Source of the DNA: Empedobacter stercoris
GTDB lineage: Bacteria > Bacteroidota > Bacteroidia > Flavobacteriales > Weeksellaceae
Reading direction: 5' to 3'
NCBI RefSeq assembly: GCF_025244765.1
Contig: NZ_CP104209.1
Coordinates: 2,672,501 to 2,736,500 of the forward strand
Length of the DNA stretch: 64,000 bases
Shown: piece by piece, positions 44,601 to 53,386 of the stretch
How the letters are laid out: every line of letters starts with the position of its first letter
Position numbering within the stretch: position 1 is the first letter of the stretch
Position numbers and translations under genes: made by a program
Notes under the pieces: model-generated
The model's input: the letters and a program-made list of their open reading frames with translations, nothing else
What the model was told of the DNA's origin: nothing
The model's database searches: none

Positions 44601-45295
44601 TGTTTTTGTTTTTTGTATTCGTTTTTGTATTCTTCTACTTCTTTTTTCTCATCAAATTGATACATAAAATCAGTTGGTGAAATCGTTTCGTTTTCGTCAG
44701 AATTATTTTTTAACCAATTTTCTAAAGTTTCTACATTTTCTAACACAATATTCTGTCCAACTCGGTACACCAAGCCTTTCAAATTTAATTCAGAATTGAT
44801 AAACGGAACAGAGTTGATAGTAGATGTTGTATCAATACACATTTCAGTTCCATTATCATTGTCGTTATCTTTTCTAAAAATAGTATAAACTTCGCACAAT
44901 TGATTTTGAATAGTTTCTTTTTTACCCGTTTTGTTCGCTACATAGTTGTTTCCGAACTCTTGATTAGTTAAACTTGGATGATTGGTAAGAAGAAATTTAT
45001 TTCCTAATAAATTTTTTGTTCCTTCGAAATCTATTTTAAAAACCTTTGGATTTTCTTCTTCGCTGTAAACAGAATACATGTTTTCGTTTACTTTTAACGA
45101 AGCGAAATTTCCCATTGGTGTTCGTGTTATCATCAAATGCGCTTTGTAATCTTTGGTTGATAAAATATCTAAAAAATCTGAATAAAAATCACTTTTGATG
45201 CGATATTGTATGACGTTTTCAAATGTATACGTTTGCATTTGAGCAAAAGTAAAACTGGTGAAAAACATTAGAATAAAGCTGATTGATTTTTTCAT
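44597..45295 (-). CDS. Secreted protein of unknown function, GLPGLI-like
   Basis: 232 residues with a signal peptide at 1-18 (ending FTFAQ). Beta-rich, with two cysteines (QLCEVYTIF, EMCIDTT) and a NLKGLVYRV segment. It matches its upstream neighbour in the order of these elements, so the two are paralogues. The pattern recalls secreted GLPGLI-type Bacteroidota proteins, but I do not claim the family firmly. It is coupled to the transketolase C half through an ATGA overlap. The tail is rich in Lys and Glu. Confidence 0.82.
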   Translation of the reverse strand: MKKSISFILMFFTSFTFAQMQTYTFENVIQYRIKSDFYSDFLDILSTKDYKAHLMITRTPMGNFASLKVNENMYSVYSEEENPKVFKIDFEGTKNLLGNKFLLTNHPSLTNQEFGNNYVANKTGKKETIQNQLCEVYTIFRKDNDNDNGTEMCIDTTSTINSVPFINSELNLKGLVYRVGQNIVLENVETLENWLKNNSDENETISPTDFMYQFDEKKEVEEYKNEYKKQKQ

Positions 45296-45317
45296 GATCG
45301 ATGAGTTTGATAAATAA

Positions 45318-46799
45318 TTAATCCAAAGAATTAAAGAAAGTTGTTAACTTATCTTTGTCTTCTTTTTTCAGTTTATCGAATTTATTTGTAATCTCTAAAA
45401 CACTTTTTCTCATTGCATCAATTGTTTCAGTTAATCCAACACTTCCGCTTTGATAGATGTACAAATCACATATTTGACCAGCGTAATTGTAAACCAAGTT
45501 CCCTAATTCTTTGTCTGTGAAAGCCGGAATTTTAGTTTTTAAATCTTTACAATGTGCTGGTGCAATTTTCAAGTAACTCTGTACATTAGGATTGTCGATT
45601 GCTAAATCAATTACACTAATATCAGTCGTTTTGTAAGTCGAAGTGTAAGGATCATAGTAATCTGCAATATCTACAGCTTCGTAAGCAGAATCTACCGCAT
45701 CGGGAGCATCATCATAAGCTGTTGATACCTCAGTTAATTTAAAGTTTTTTGCATCTTCAAAATACGTTTTGAAAAGGTTGTTTAACTCTTTTACTTCTCC
45801 TTTATTAGCTAATTTATTCTTTTTGAATTGCTTAATTAATTGATTCGTAGAGCCCTCTGCTGTTGTAAGTGCAGTTGATCGTTCCAAATCAGGATTGCCA
45901 TCATAATCAGCATCTGTATAAACTAAATTGTAGTTTAAACCTGCAATAGTCGAAAAAAGTTGATTAACATTATCATTTTCAGATGTTTGATAGGTATAAA
46001 AGTTAATTATCGGATCTTCGTAACGATTGTCTGTGTTGTATGCTGTATAGGTAGAATCTACAACTGTATTAGCGTACAAATCTTCGTAATACGTTTTACT
46101 TTTTTCTAATTTTTCGGAGAACTTCTCAATTTCTTTTGCTTGATCAAAAGTTAATTTTGCATTCGCTTTTCCTATTTTATCAACGGTAAAACCAAAGGTA
46201 GCTTCATCGTTCGTTGTTAAATTAACGAGCAAACCTTTGATATTTTGTTTAGACAGCAGAAAACTAATATTATCAATCGAGTTTTTTTCATCAACACAGA
46301 TAGAAGTAGTCGTTTCGAAATCATCTTTTTTCGAGATTACTTCGTAATTATTACAGGTATATCCGTTGATTGTTGATGTTTTATTTAGATTAACAACATT
46401 GGTAATGTTAGAAAAATAATGATCTTGATAAGGCTTTATTTCCTCTTCACCAATCCCCTCGTAATATGAAGGAAGTTTTATCGAAAGATTATTTTCAAGC
46501 GTATTTGCAGTAACATCAAAATATTTATGATCAGTTATTAAGAATGATTCCCTAAAAAAAGTATTCCCTGTACTGTAATAATTTAAGAAATTTTGTGTGT
46601 TCTCTGCCGTTCCTAAAACAGCTTCTTTTGATAGATACATCACAAATTGAAAATTATCATTTTGTATGCTGACCAGCTCTTTGTACTCTTCAGGTAAATT
46701 AACTTTGTACGTTATTTTTTTGTCAAAAGAAAATGTTTTCTCTTGTCCAAAAGCAGTCAAAGAAAAAAGTGCAAGTATAGAATAAACTATTTTTTTCAT
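45318..46799 (-). CDS. Secreted protein of unknown function, paralogue of downstream gene
   Basis: 493 residues with a signal peptide at 1-18 (ending LTAFGQ). The N-terminal 220 residues share the order of the 232-residue neighbour: an aromatic strand (FSFDKKITYKV), a Cys before NNYEVIS, SICVDEKNS and NIKGLLVNL. The C-terminal 270 residues are extra, polar and helical, and contain a DADYDGNPDLE stretch that could bind calcium. No enzyme motif is seen. It lies inside the transketolase operon, 22 nt before its paralogue and 26 nt after the N-terminal subunit. Confidence 0.82.
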   Translation of the reverse strand: MKKIVYSILALFSLTAFGQEKTFSFDKKITYKVNLPEEYKELVSIQNDNFQFVMYLSKEAVLGTAENTQNFLNYYSTGNTFFRESFLITDHKYFDVTANTLENNLSIKLPSYYEGIGEEEIKPYQDHYFSNITNVVNLNKTSTINGYTCNNYEVISKKDDFETTTSICVDEKNSIDNISFLLSKQNIKGLLVNLTTNDEATFGFTVDKIGKANAKLTFDQAKEIEKFSEKLEKSKTYYEDLYANTVVDSTYTAYNTDNRYEDPIINFYTYQTSENDNVNQLFSTIAGLNYNLVYTDADYDGNPDLERSTALTTAEGSTNQLIKQFKKNKLANKGEVKELNNLFKTYFEDAKNFKLTEVSTAYDDAPDAVDSAYEAVDIADYYDPYTSTYKTTDISVIDLAIDNPNVQSYLKIAPAHCKDLKTKIPAFTDKELGNLVYNYAGQICDLYIYQSGSVGLTETIDAMRKSVLEITNKFDKLKKEDKDKLTTFFNSLD

Positions 46800-46825
46800 G
46801 GTATTTTGATGATGTTAGATTGTTT

Positions 46826-47671
46826 TTAGTAATCTTTTAATTCAGTTTCTGGATTTTGCTCTAATGCAGAAGCTAATTGCTCGTCGTTAGGTGCTTTCCC
46901 ATGCCAAGAATGACTTCCCATCATGTAATCAACACCGTTCCCCATCTCTGTATATAATAAGATAGAAACTGGTTTTCCATTACCTGTTAATGTCTTTGCT
47001 TTTTCTAAAATAGCAATAACTTTTTCTAAATTATTCCCCTCTTTTTCTTCCAAAACAATCCATCCAAAAGCTTCTAATTTCGCTTTCAAATCACCCAAAG
47101 GCATTACAACATCAGTATCTCCATCTATCTGGCGACCGTTATAATCAATTGTAGCAATTACATTATCCACTTTTTTACCAGCAGCGTACATAAATGCTTC
47201 CCAAACTTGCCCTTCTTGCAATTCACCATCACCGTGTAAGGTATAAACTAATTTGTCGTCGTTGTTTAATTTTTTTGCTTGTGCAGCTCCCAATGCAACA
47301 GATAATCCTTGTCCCAAAGACCCTGATGCAATACGAATACCTGGCAAACCTTCGTGTGTTGTTGGGTGACCTTGTAAACGTGAATCTAATTTTCTGAATG
47401 TAGCCAATTCGCTTACTGGGAAAAACCCTGTACGAGCCAATGTGCTGTAGAAAACTGGTGAAATGTGTCCGTTTGATAAGAAAAATAAATCTTCTCCTTT
47501 TCCGTCCATAGAAAAATCTGTCGAATAGCTCATGATTTTACCGTATAATGCAGCAAAATATTCTGCACAACCCAATGATCCACCTGGGTGTCCACTGTTT
47601 ACGGCATGTACCATTCTCAAAATATCTCTCCTTGTTTGTTGTACTTGTGTTTGAAGTTCTTGAAGTGTCAT
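46826..47671 (-). CDS. Transketolase N-terminal subunit (TPP-binding)
   Basis: 281 residues. It contains HPGGSLGCAEYFAALY, the diphosphate-binding HGDGELQEGQVWEA (GDG...N-type motif, about 150-163) and the GHPTTHEGLPGI loop. This is the PP half of a split transketolase. It acts with the C-terminal subunit in the pentose phosphate pathway. It leads a four-gene unit with a TATTTTTG element 22 nt upstream; a 22-bp repeat array lies about 110 bp upstream. Confidence 0.94.
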   Translation of the reverse strand: MTLQELQTQVQQTRRDILRMVHAVNSGHPGGSLGCAEYFAALYGKIMSYSTDFSMDGKGEDLFFLSNGHISPVFYSTLARTGFFPVSELATFRKLDSRLQGHPTTHEGLPGIRIASGSLGQGLSVALGAAQAKKLNNDDKLVYTLHGDGELQEGQVWEAFMYAAGKKVDNVIATIDYNGRQIDGDTDVVMPLGDLKAKLEAFGWIVLEEKEGNNLEKVIAILEKAKTLTGNGKPVSILLYTEMGNGVDYMMGSHSWHGKAPNDEQLASALEQNPETELKDY

Positions 47672-47693
47672 TGTTTGTTTATAAAAATTTGAA

Positions 47694-47701
47694 CAAAAAT
47701 A
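47694..47701 (-). promoter_or_regulatory. -7 promoter element of the transketolase operon
   Basis: Minus strand TATTTTTG, 22 nt before the transketolase N-subunit ATG. Confidence 0.55.
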
Positions 47702-47780
47702 ATTCTTTTTTAATCGGCAAAAAAATGATAGGACATAAATCGCTACAAATAGGGGGAATAATCACCAATAAAACTTAAGT

Positions 47781-47865
47781 TGCGCAAGAGTTAATGAAAA
47801 CCTACGTAAGAGTTGGTGAAAACCTGCGCAAGAGTTAGTAAAAACCTGCGCAAGAGTTGATGAAC
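47781..47865. repeat. 22-bp tandem repeat array, nearly four units
   Basis: Units start at 47781, 47803, 47825 and 47847 (last one partial). Consensus is TGCGCAAGAGTTNRTGAAAACC, with unit 2 reading TACGTAAG. It lies between the 80-residue gene and the transketolase promoter. Period and the AAAACCT junction match the array at 15993-16076. Confidence 0.92.
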
Positions 47866-47922
47866 AAGAAGCCTCTCTTTTGTGCTTCTGATTTTATAGG
47901 TTATAAATTTTATTCATCATAC

Positions 47923-47955
47923 AAAAAATGGAGAAACCTTTGCTTCTCCATTTTT
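47923..47955 (-). terminator. Terminator downstream of small conserved gene
   Basis: Stem AAATGGAGAA/TTCTCCATTT with an 8-nt loop and T run, just beyond the stop of the 80-residue gene. Confidence 0.75.
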
Positions 47956-47959
47956 GTGA

Positions 47960-48202
47960 TTATTCTTCTACGTGCCATTCGCCACGATGTGGTATTAAGG
48001 CGTCGCGAACTTGTATCATTTCCGATTCTACGACAACCAAATAAGCAACCGCATATTCGGGTTCTACTTCAACAAATTCTGCAAACGTACTTTGCAATTT
48101 TTCTTTTTCTGCGTATTGTTTTAGATGAATGGCGTGATGTTTTGCCGTTGGTATAGCGTCGGGACCATAAAAATCCCAGATTAATTTTAATTTCTTTTCC
48201 AT
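47960..48202 (-). CDS. Small conserved cytoplasmic protein of unknown function
   Basis: 80 residues without signal or membrane helix. It begins MEKKLKLIWDFYGPDAIPTA and ends with ALIPHRGEWHVEE. Histidine and acidic residues are spread through it, with AEFVEVEPEYAVAYLVV as a hydrophobic core. I do not know the family. It starts 3 nt after the symporter stop, so the two genes are cotranscribed and possibly translationally linked. A terminator follows. Confidence 0.75.
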   Translation of the reverse strand: MEKKLKLIWDFYGPDAIPTAKHHAIHLKQYAEKEKLQSTFAEFVEVEPEYAVAYLVVVESEMIQVRDALIPHRGEWHVEE

Positions 48203-48205
48203 TTT

Positions 48206-49735
48206 TTAATTGATTTCTTTTTGACGATTAGAACTAACAAGCCACAATCCAATAAAAGTTAATAAACCATTTAGTATGATTAATTCAACACCAATTCGAT
48301 AGTCGCTAAAGTTAATGACTAATTCGTTGATGATATAAGTAAAGACAGGTGCTGAAAGTGCTACTGTAATGATTGCGTATTTTTTGTAAATATTACGTTT
48401 GGTTAAAATTCCGAAAGCGAACAAACCTAATAATGGCCCATACGTGTAACCAGCAACTTCCATCACAAGATATACAATAGATTTGTTGTTGATCGCTTTA
48501 AAAACCATGATTAAAATAAAAAAAACAACCGTAAAAACTAAGTGAACACGAATACGAATCTTTTTCTTTTCCTTTTCCGATTTTACTTTGTCCTCGTTGA
48601 TGTTTAATAAATCGACACAATAAGAACTTGTTACTGCTGTTAATGCACCATCGGCAGAAGGAAATAGGGCAGAGATTAAACCGATAATAAAGATAATCGA
48701 AATAATCATAGGGAAATGTTCTCCTAAAAGAGAAAGTGCAGGGAACATATCATCACCCATAATATTTTGCCCACCTTGTTGCATAAAGAAACCATCCGCG
48801 GTGTAAAAACCACCTTCGCTCATCGCATATAAATACAGTAATCCACCTAAGAAAAGGAATGCTAAATTGACAATTAACAATGTTCCTGCAAAGGTTAACA
48901 TGTTCTTTTTGGAGTTGTGTAGATTGTCAACCGAAATATTTTTCTGCATCATTTCTTGGTCCAAACCAGTCATTGCAATCGTGATAAACATACCACCCAA
49001 TATTGTTTTTAGGAAATAAGTTTTCGAGTTTGGGTCAAGATTAATCAAATGGGTGTAGTTCTTGGCTTGCATCATATCGTAAGCTTCGCCAACAGATAAA
49101 TTAAGGTGCGATAAGATGAACCAAATACAAGCAATCAAACTAATAATCATGAAAGATGTTTGTAAGGTATCTGTAACCACAATTGTTTTTACACCACCTT
49201 CGAAGGTGTATAATAATATCATCAATAATAAGACGAATGTTGTTGCCCAAAACGGAATGCCAAGATTATCTAACAAAAAGATTTGTAAGACATTTACTAC
49301 TAAATACAGGCGAGCAGTAGCACCAATCCCTCTTGAAATAATGAAGAAAACAGATCCCATTTTGTGTGCTTCGACATTGAAACGTTTCCCGAGATAGGTG
49401 TAAATTGAGGTTAAATTCATTCGGTAATACAACGGAAGTAAAACTCCGGCTACGATAAAGTAACCAAGGAAAAACCCGATGACCATCATATAATATTCGA
49501 ATCCTCCGTAAATATATTCCGATCCAGTTAGCTTACCAACCGTACCTGGAACCGAAATAAAAGTAACACCACTAAGACTTGTTCCAATCATACCGAAGGC
49601 TACCAACCACCATTTACTTTTCTTGTTTCCGTTAAAGAAAGATTGATTGTCAGAATTTCGGCTGGTATAGTAAGAGATAACTAAAAGTCCTACAAAGTAT
49701 ACGATAACACAAAGTAGTAAAATTGTTGAGTTCAT
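48206..49735 (-). CDS. Sodium:solute symporter (SSS family)
   Basis: 509 residues with about 13 membrane helices. The family stretch GTSLSGVTFISVPG (about 50-64), the TGLDQEMMQKN segment near 260 and a PSADGALTAVTSSYCVDLL motif near 355 are typical of SSS transporters. It imports a solute with sodium across the inner membrane; sugar, amino acid or sialic acid specificity cannot be decided. A TAAATTTG element lies 21 nt upstream of the start. An 80-residue protein is encoded 3 nt downstream. Confidence 0.94.
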   Translation of the reverse strand: MNSTILLLCVIVYFVGLLVISYYTSRNSDNQSFFNGNKKSKWWLVAFGMIGTSLSGVTFISVPGTVGKLTGSEYIYGGFEYYMMVIGFFLGYFIVAGVLLPLYYRMNLTSIYTYLGKRFNVEAHKMGSVFFIISRGIGATARLYLVVNVLQIFLLDNLGIPFWATTFVLLLMILLYTFEGGVKTIVVTDTLQTSFMIISLIACIWFILSHLNLSVGEAYDMMQAKNYTHLINLDPNSKTYFLKTILGGMFITIAMTGLDQEMMQKNISVDNLHNSKKNMLTFAGTLLIVNLAFLFLGGLLYLYAMSEGGFYTADGFFMQQGGQNIMGDDMFPALSLLGEHFPMIISIIFIIGLISALFPSADGALTAVTSSYCVDLLNINEDKVKSEKEKKKIRIRVHLVFTVVFFILIMVFKAINNKSIVYLVMEVAGYTYGPLLGLFAFGILTKRNIYKKYAIITVALSAPVFTYIINELVINFSDYRIGVELIILNGLLTFIGLWLVSSNRQKEIN

Positions 49736-49756
49736 AATTTATTTAGTAAATAAGCC

Positions 49757-49764
49757 CAAATTTA
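49757..49764 (-). promoter_or_regulatory. -7 promoter element of the symporter gene
   Basis: Minus strand TAAATTTG, 21 nt before the symporter ATG. Confidence 0.6.
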
Positions 49765-49812
49765 ATATTTTTGAGTTAATGATGACCGATTAATTTTAAG
49801 AAGATAATATTG

Positions 49813-49820
49813 TAAATTTG
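49813..49820 (+). promoter_or_regulatory. -7 promoter element of recR
   Basis: TAAATTTG, 23 nt before the recR ATG. Confidence 0.6.
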
Positions 49821-49843
49821 TCGTCTATAATTTTTTTGAACGA

Positions 49844-50458
49844 ATGAATTACCCAAGCAAGGTTTTAGAGCGAGCTGTAGAAGAGATGTCAAATTTGCCA
49901 GGAATAGGGAAGAGAACTGCATTACGACTTGTTTTACATATGTTAAATCGTCCCAAATCTCAGACAACTGCTTTATCTGAAGCACTTTCTCATCTGGTGA
50001 ATGATGTGAAGTATTGTCAGCATTGTCATACGATTTCTGATGATGAGGTTTGTGATATATGCAATAATCCTTTACGAGACGAAACAACGATTTGTGTAGT
50101 AGAAGATGTGCGTGATGTCATGGCAATTGAAAACACAGGACAATTTAAAGGACAATATCACGTTTTAGGAGGAAAGATTTCTCCAATGGAAGGCATCGGT
50201 CCAGGACAATTAAATATTCAAACCTTGGTTGATCGTGTTCAGAATGAGAATGTAAAAGAAATAATTTTTGCCTTAAGTTCGACAATGGAAGGTGACACAA
50301 CTGTTTTTTATTTGTACCGACAATTAAAGAATACTGAAATTATTTTTTCAGCTATTGCGAGAGGACTTGGTGTTGGTGATGAATTGGAATATGCAGATGA
50401 AGCTACATTGGTTCGATCTATTCAGCATCGAATACCGTATTCTGAAAATAAATTTTAA
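49844..50458 (+). CDS. recR: Recombination mediator protein RecR
   Basis: 204 residues. An N-terminal helix-hairpin-helix ([17 protein letters not shown]) leads to the C4 zinc finger [16 protein letters not shown] and a Toprim domain ([14 protein letters not shown], then [12 protein letters not shown]). With RecO it loads RecA on gapped DNA. The next gene starts at the base after the stop codon, so a GT2 enzyme is coexpressed by position only. Confidence 0.97.
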   Translation: MNYPSKVLERAVEEMSNLPGIGKRTALRLVLHMLNRPKSQTTALSEALSHLVNDVKYCQHCHTISDDEVCDICNNPLRDETTICVVEDVRDVMAIENTGQFKGQYHVLGGKISPMEGIGPGQLNIQTLVDRVQNENVKEIIFALSSTMEGDTTVFYLYRQLKNTEIIFSAIARGLGVGDELEYADEATLVRSIQHRIPYSENKF

Positions 50459-51535
50459 ATGAAAGTATCGATAATTATTGTTAGTTATAATGCACCAAAA
50501 CATTTAGAGCTTTGCCTTGATTCGTGTCAACAAGCTTTACAAAACATAGATGGCGAAATCATTGTAATTGATAATAATTCATCAGAAACAGATTTTACAG
50601 TTCTACAAAACCTTTTTCCAGAGGTTAAGTTTCTGCTTCAAAAAGAGAATCATGGTTTTGCAAAAGCGAATAATATAGCTGTTGAAAAGGCTTTGGGTGA
50701 ATATATTTTGATTCTTAATCCGGATACTGTTCTACCAGAGAATTTGTTTAAACCTTTAATAGAACTTCATCAATCGAAAGAAAAAATAGGATTTATAGGT
50801 GTTCGTTTGATGGATACAAATGGTAATTTTCATCCAGAATCTAAACGAAATATCCCCACAGCAAAAAACTCTTTTTCTAAACTATTTAATCGATTTAATC
50901 ATTCACAAAAGAATAATTATTACAAATTAGAAGTGGAGGAGTTTGAAACGGCACCTTGCGAAATTTTGGTTGGTGCTTTTATGTTTACTACGAAAAAGAT
51001 TTACCAACAAATAGGAGGGTTTGATCCACGTTATTTTATGTATGGTGAAGACATCGATTTGTCTTTCAGTGCTGAATTAGCGGGCTATAAAAACTATTAT
51101 AAAGGAGATATAACCGTTTTACATTATAAAGGAGAAAGTACAAAGCGAGATAAAAAATATTACAAACATTTTTTTGAAGCAATGATGATTTTTTTGGCGA
51201 AATACTATAAAAATAATAGGTTGAATTATCAACTTTTACGTTTAGGAATTTCGATTAAATATTTGTTAGAAATCTTGAAATTTTCAATCAATCCATCAAA
51301 TAATAAACTCAAAGTTGATGTAAATGAGGAAGATTTTTATTGGTTAAATCCTACTTCTGAACTACATTCGTTAACTGAGAATCATATAGTATTAGAAGCA
51401 GAGGAGTTTTCTTATCAACAAATATTATCCATTATATCAACAAATAATTCGAATACTCGATCATTTTACATTCGTCCCAAGAATTGTAATTATGTGATTG
51501 GAGATGATAAGAAAATTATTAAAATAAATGAATAA
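50459..51535 (+). CDS. Glycosyltransferase family 2 (rhamnosyltransferase-like)
   Basis: 358 residues of GT-A fold: VSIIIVSYNAPKHLELCLDS at the N-terminus, IVIDNNSSE, the DxD motif ILNPDTVLP (about 80-90) and a later GGFDPRYFMYGEDIDLSF (about 185-203). No membrane helix, so it is cytosolic or peripheral. It adds one sugar to a surface glycan precursor. The C-terminal 90 residues are extra and unassigned. It starts directly after recR with no gap. Confidence 0.92.
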   Translation: MKVSIIIVSYNAPKHLELCLDSCQQALQNIDGEIIVIDNNSSETDFTVLQNLFPEVKFLLQKENHGFAKANNIAVEKALGEYILILNPDTVLPENLFKPLIELHQSKEKIGFIGVRLMDTNGNFHPESKRNIPTAKNSFSKLFNRFNHSQKNNYYKLEVEEFETAPCEILVGAFMFTTKKIYQQIGGFDPRYFMYGEDIDLSFSAELAGYKNYYKGDITVLHYKGESTKRDKKYYKHFFEAMMIFLAKYYKNNRLNYQLLRLGISIKYLLEILKFSINPSNNKLKVDVNEEDFYWLNPTSELHSLTENHIVLEAEEFSYQQILSIISTNNSNTRSFYIRPKNCNYVIGDDKKIIKINE

Positions 51536-51536
51536 A

Positions 51537-51564
51537 AAAAGCTGAATCTTATTGTTCAGCTTTT
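51537..51564. terminator. Bidirectional terminator between GT2 and lipoprotein genes
   Basis: Stem AAAAGCTGAA/TTCAGCTTTT, overlapping the last codons of the minus-strand lipoprotein gene. Confidence 0.75.
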
Positions 51565-51803
51565 AAAGTATCTTTTTTCTCAACTTTCGGAGTTTCTACA
51601 GTTTTTGTAGAATCTTTCACTTCCTCTTGTTTTTCTTCAACTACTTCTTCATGTTTTTCATGAGGAGCTTCAGCTTTATGATGCATTTCTTCAGCAGTAG
51701 CAGGTTCGTGAACTACAGGAAGTACAGCGTGGTTACCACCAGCTTTAGAGTTACAAGAAGTAGCAAATGCAGCAACAGCTACTAAAAGAATTAATTTTTT
51801 CAT
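51549..51803 (-). CDS. Small lipoprotein with charged His/Glu/Lys-rich tail
   Basis: 84 residues from the ATG at 51803 (MKKLILL). A lipobox (AFATSC, Cys about 17) makes it an envelope lipoprotein. The rest is low complexity: a His-containing stretch (EEMHHKAEAPHEKHEE), then alternating Glu, Lys and Thr. It looks unstructured; the histidines could bind metal, but that is a guess. The upstream TAATTTTG at 51852-51859 could be its promoter. Confidence 0.8.
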   Translation of the reverse strand: MKKLILLVAVAAFATSCNSKAGGNHAVLPVVHEPATAEEMHHKAEAPHEKHEEVVEEKQEEVKDSTKTVETPKVEKKDTLKAEQ

Positions 51804-51888
51804 GACGTACAAAATTTATTGTATGGGTATATGATTAATATATTGTTTTGACAAAATTAGTTAAAAACATTGAGTTCAACTAACTGAT

Positions 51889-52539
51889 TTATTTCAATTG
51901 TGCAATTTTCTGAATTCCGCCTTTTGTTTTATCACCAACTTTTACATTGATTTCTGTATCAAGTGGTAAAAAGATATCAACACGTGAACCGAATTTGATA
52001 AAACCGTATTCTTTACCAGCAACAGCTGTGTCATTTTCTTTACTATAACAAACAATTCTTCTCGCAACAGCACCAGCAATCTGTCTAAAAAGAATTTTTG
52101 TATGGTCAGCATTTTCTACTACAACCGTTGTTCTTTCGTTTAATTCTGATGATTTTGGATGAAAAGCAACTAAAAATTTTCCTGGATGATATTTTGAATA
52201 AATGACTTTTCCATTTACTGGATAACGTGTAACGTGTACATTAAGTGGTGTCATGAAAATAGATAATTGAATGCATTTCTGATTCAAAAATTCACTTTCA
52301 TATACTTCTTCTAATACAACAACTTTTCCGTCTACAGGTGCAATAACGCAGTTTTCAGATGAGTCTGATTCTCGAATTGGATTTCTGAAAAACCAAACGA
52401 TAAAGCCGTAAAGTATCCATAAAGGCAAGGCAAAATAAAAGCCATAAACAGGGAAAAAGTAATTTAATACTCCTGTAGCGATTGCAAATAAAATTAAGCA
52501 ACCGATCAAAATTGCTGTTCCTTCTCTGTGAAGTTTCAT
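51889..52539 (-). CDS. psd: Phosphatidylserine decarboxylase proenzyme
   Basis: 216 residues, the short Psd-like form. The self-cleavage site that makes the pyruvoyl group is in KFGSRVDIFLP (GS at about 187-188). Upstream motifs VAPVDGKVV and FMTPLNVHVTRYPVNG (His for autocleavage) match the family. It makes phosphatidylethanolamine at the inner membrane. Its ATG overlaps the cdsA stop by 4 bp, so CDP-diacylglycerol synthesis and PE formation are coupled. Confidence 0.96.
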   Translation of the reverse strand: MKLHREGTAILIGCLILFAIATGVLNYFFPVYGFYFALPLWILYGFIVWFFRNPIRESDSSENCVIAPVDGKVVVLEEVYESEFLNQKCIQLSIFMTPLNVHVTRYPVNGKVIYSKYHPGKFLVAFHPKSSELNERTTVVVENADHTKILFRQIAGAVARRIVCYSKENDTAVAGKEYGFIKFGSRVDIFLPLDTEINVKVGDKTKGGIQKIAQLK

Positions 52540-53384
52540 AAAATATATACGAATAAATAATACAAATAAACAAATGGGACGACAAATATAAAACTATCTA
52601 ATCGATCTAAAAAACCACCATGACCAGGAATTAAATTGCTACTGTCTTTTACATTGAAAAAACGTTTCAATTTAGACTCTGTTAAATCTCCTACTGGACC
52701 TAATGCAGCAACGATTAAACCTATAATCATCCAATTTCCATGTAAGTTATCTCCAAAATAGTTCTGAATCAAAAATCCAGCTATTAACGTAAAAACGATT
52801 CCTCCAAAAAATCCTTCCCATGTCTTAGCTCCCGATATTTTTGGTGCTAATTTATGTTTTCCGATTAAGTTTCCTGTCAAATAAGCAAATGTATCACTAC
52901 ACCAAAGTAATAAGAAAACAAAGAAAACTTCGTAATGCATTACCTTTTCGCCTAAAGCATAATCAAAACTTGGTAAGGTTAGTGCGACAGCAAAAGGAGC
53001 GATAACGTATGTTAAACCCAAAGTAACTTTTCCAAAATCATTCAATAACTCATTTGTAGATTTGAAAATAACATAAATGCTAAAAACAAATAAAACAGGT
53101 ATAATGAAATATAAACTTCTTAAGTGAAAATAATAATGGTTAGATGTTTCGAAGGCTTCTAAAAACTCTTTTCCATAATAACCAAAAACAATTAATGCAG
53201 CTAACAAAGCTCCTAATTTGTAAAGTTTATTGGTAAGGTTTGTGATTTTAAAGAATTCGTACAAACAAAAAAGTCCGAAAACCATCATTAAGACGATTAA
53301 CCCTTTTGGATGTATTGTTGTTCCGAAAAATATAATAAGTGCATATATAAGTCCCGAGAAAGCTCTAATTGCTAAATTTTTCAT
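52536..53384 (-). CDS. cdsA: Phosphatidate cytidylyltransferase
   Basis: 282 residues with about eight membrane helices and the C-terminal signature (GDLTESKLKRFFNVKDSSNL followed by PGHGGFLDRLDS). It makes CDP-diacylglycerol from phosphatidic acid and CTP. It lies 2 nt after the LUD-domain gene and overlaps psd by 4 bp, forming a phospholipid operon. Confidence 0.96.
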   Translation of the reverse strand: MKNLAIRAFSGLIYALIIFFGTTIHPKGLIVLMMVFGLFCLYEFFKITNLTNKLYKLGALLAALIVFGYYGKEFLEAFETSNHYYFHLRSLYFIIPVLFVFSIYVIFKSTNELLNDFGKVTLGLTYVIAPFAVALTLPSFDYALGEKVMHYEVFFVFLLLWCSDTFAYLTGNLIGKHKLAPKISGAKTWEGFFGGIVFTLIAGFLIQNYFGDNLHGNWMIIGLIVAALGPVGDLTESKLKRFFNVKDSSNLIPGHGGFLDRLDSFIFVVPFVYLYYLFVYIL

Positions 53385-53386
53385 CG

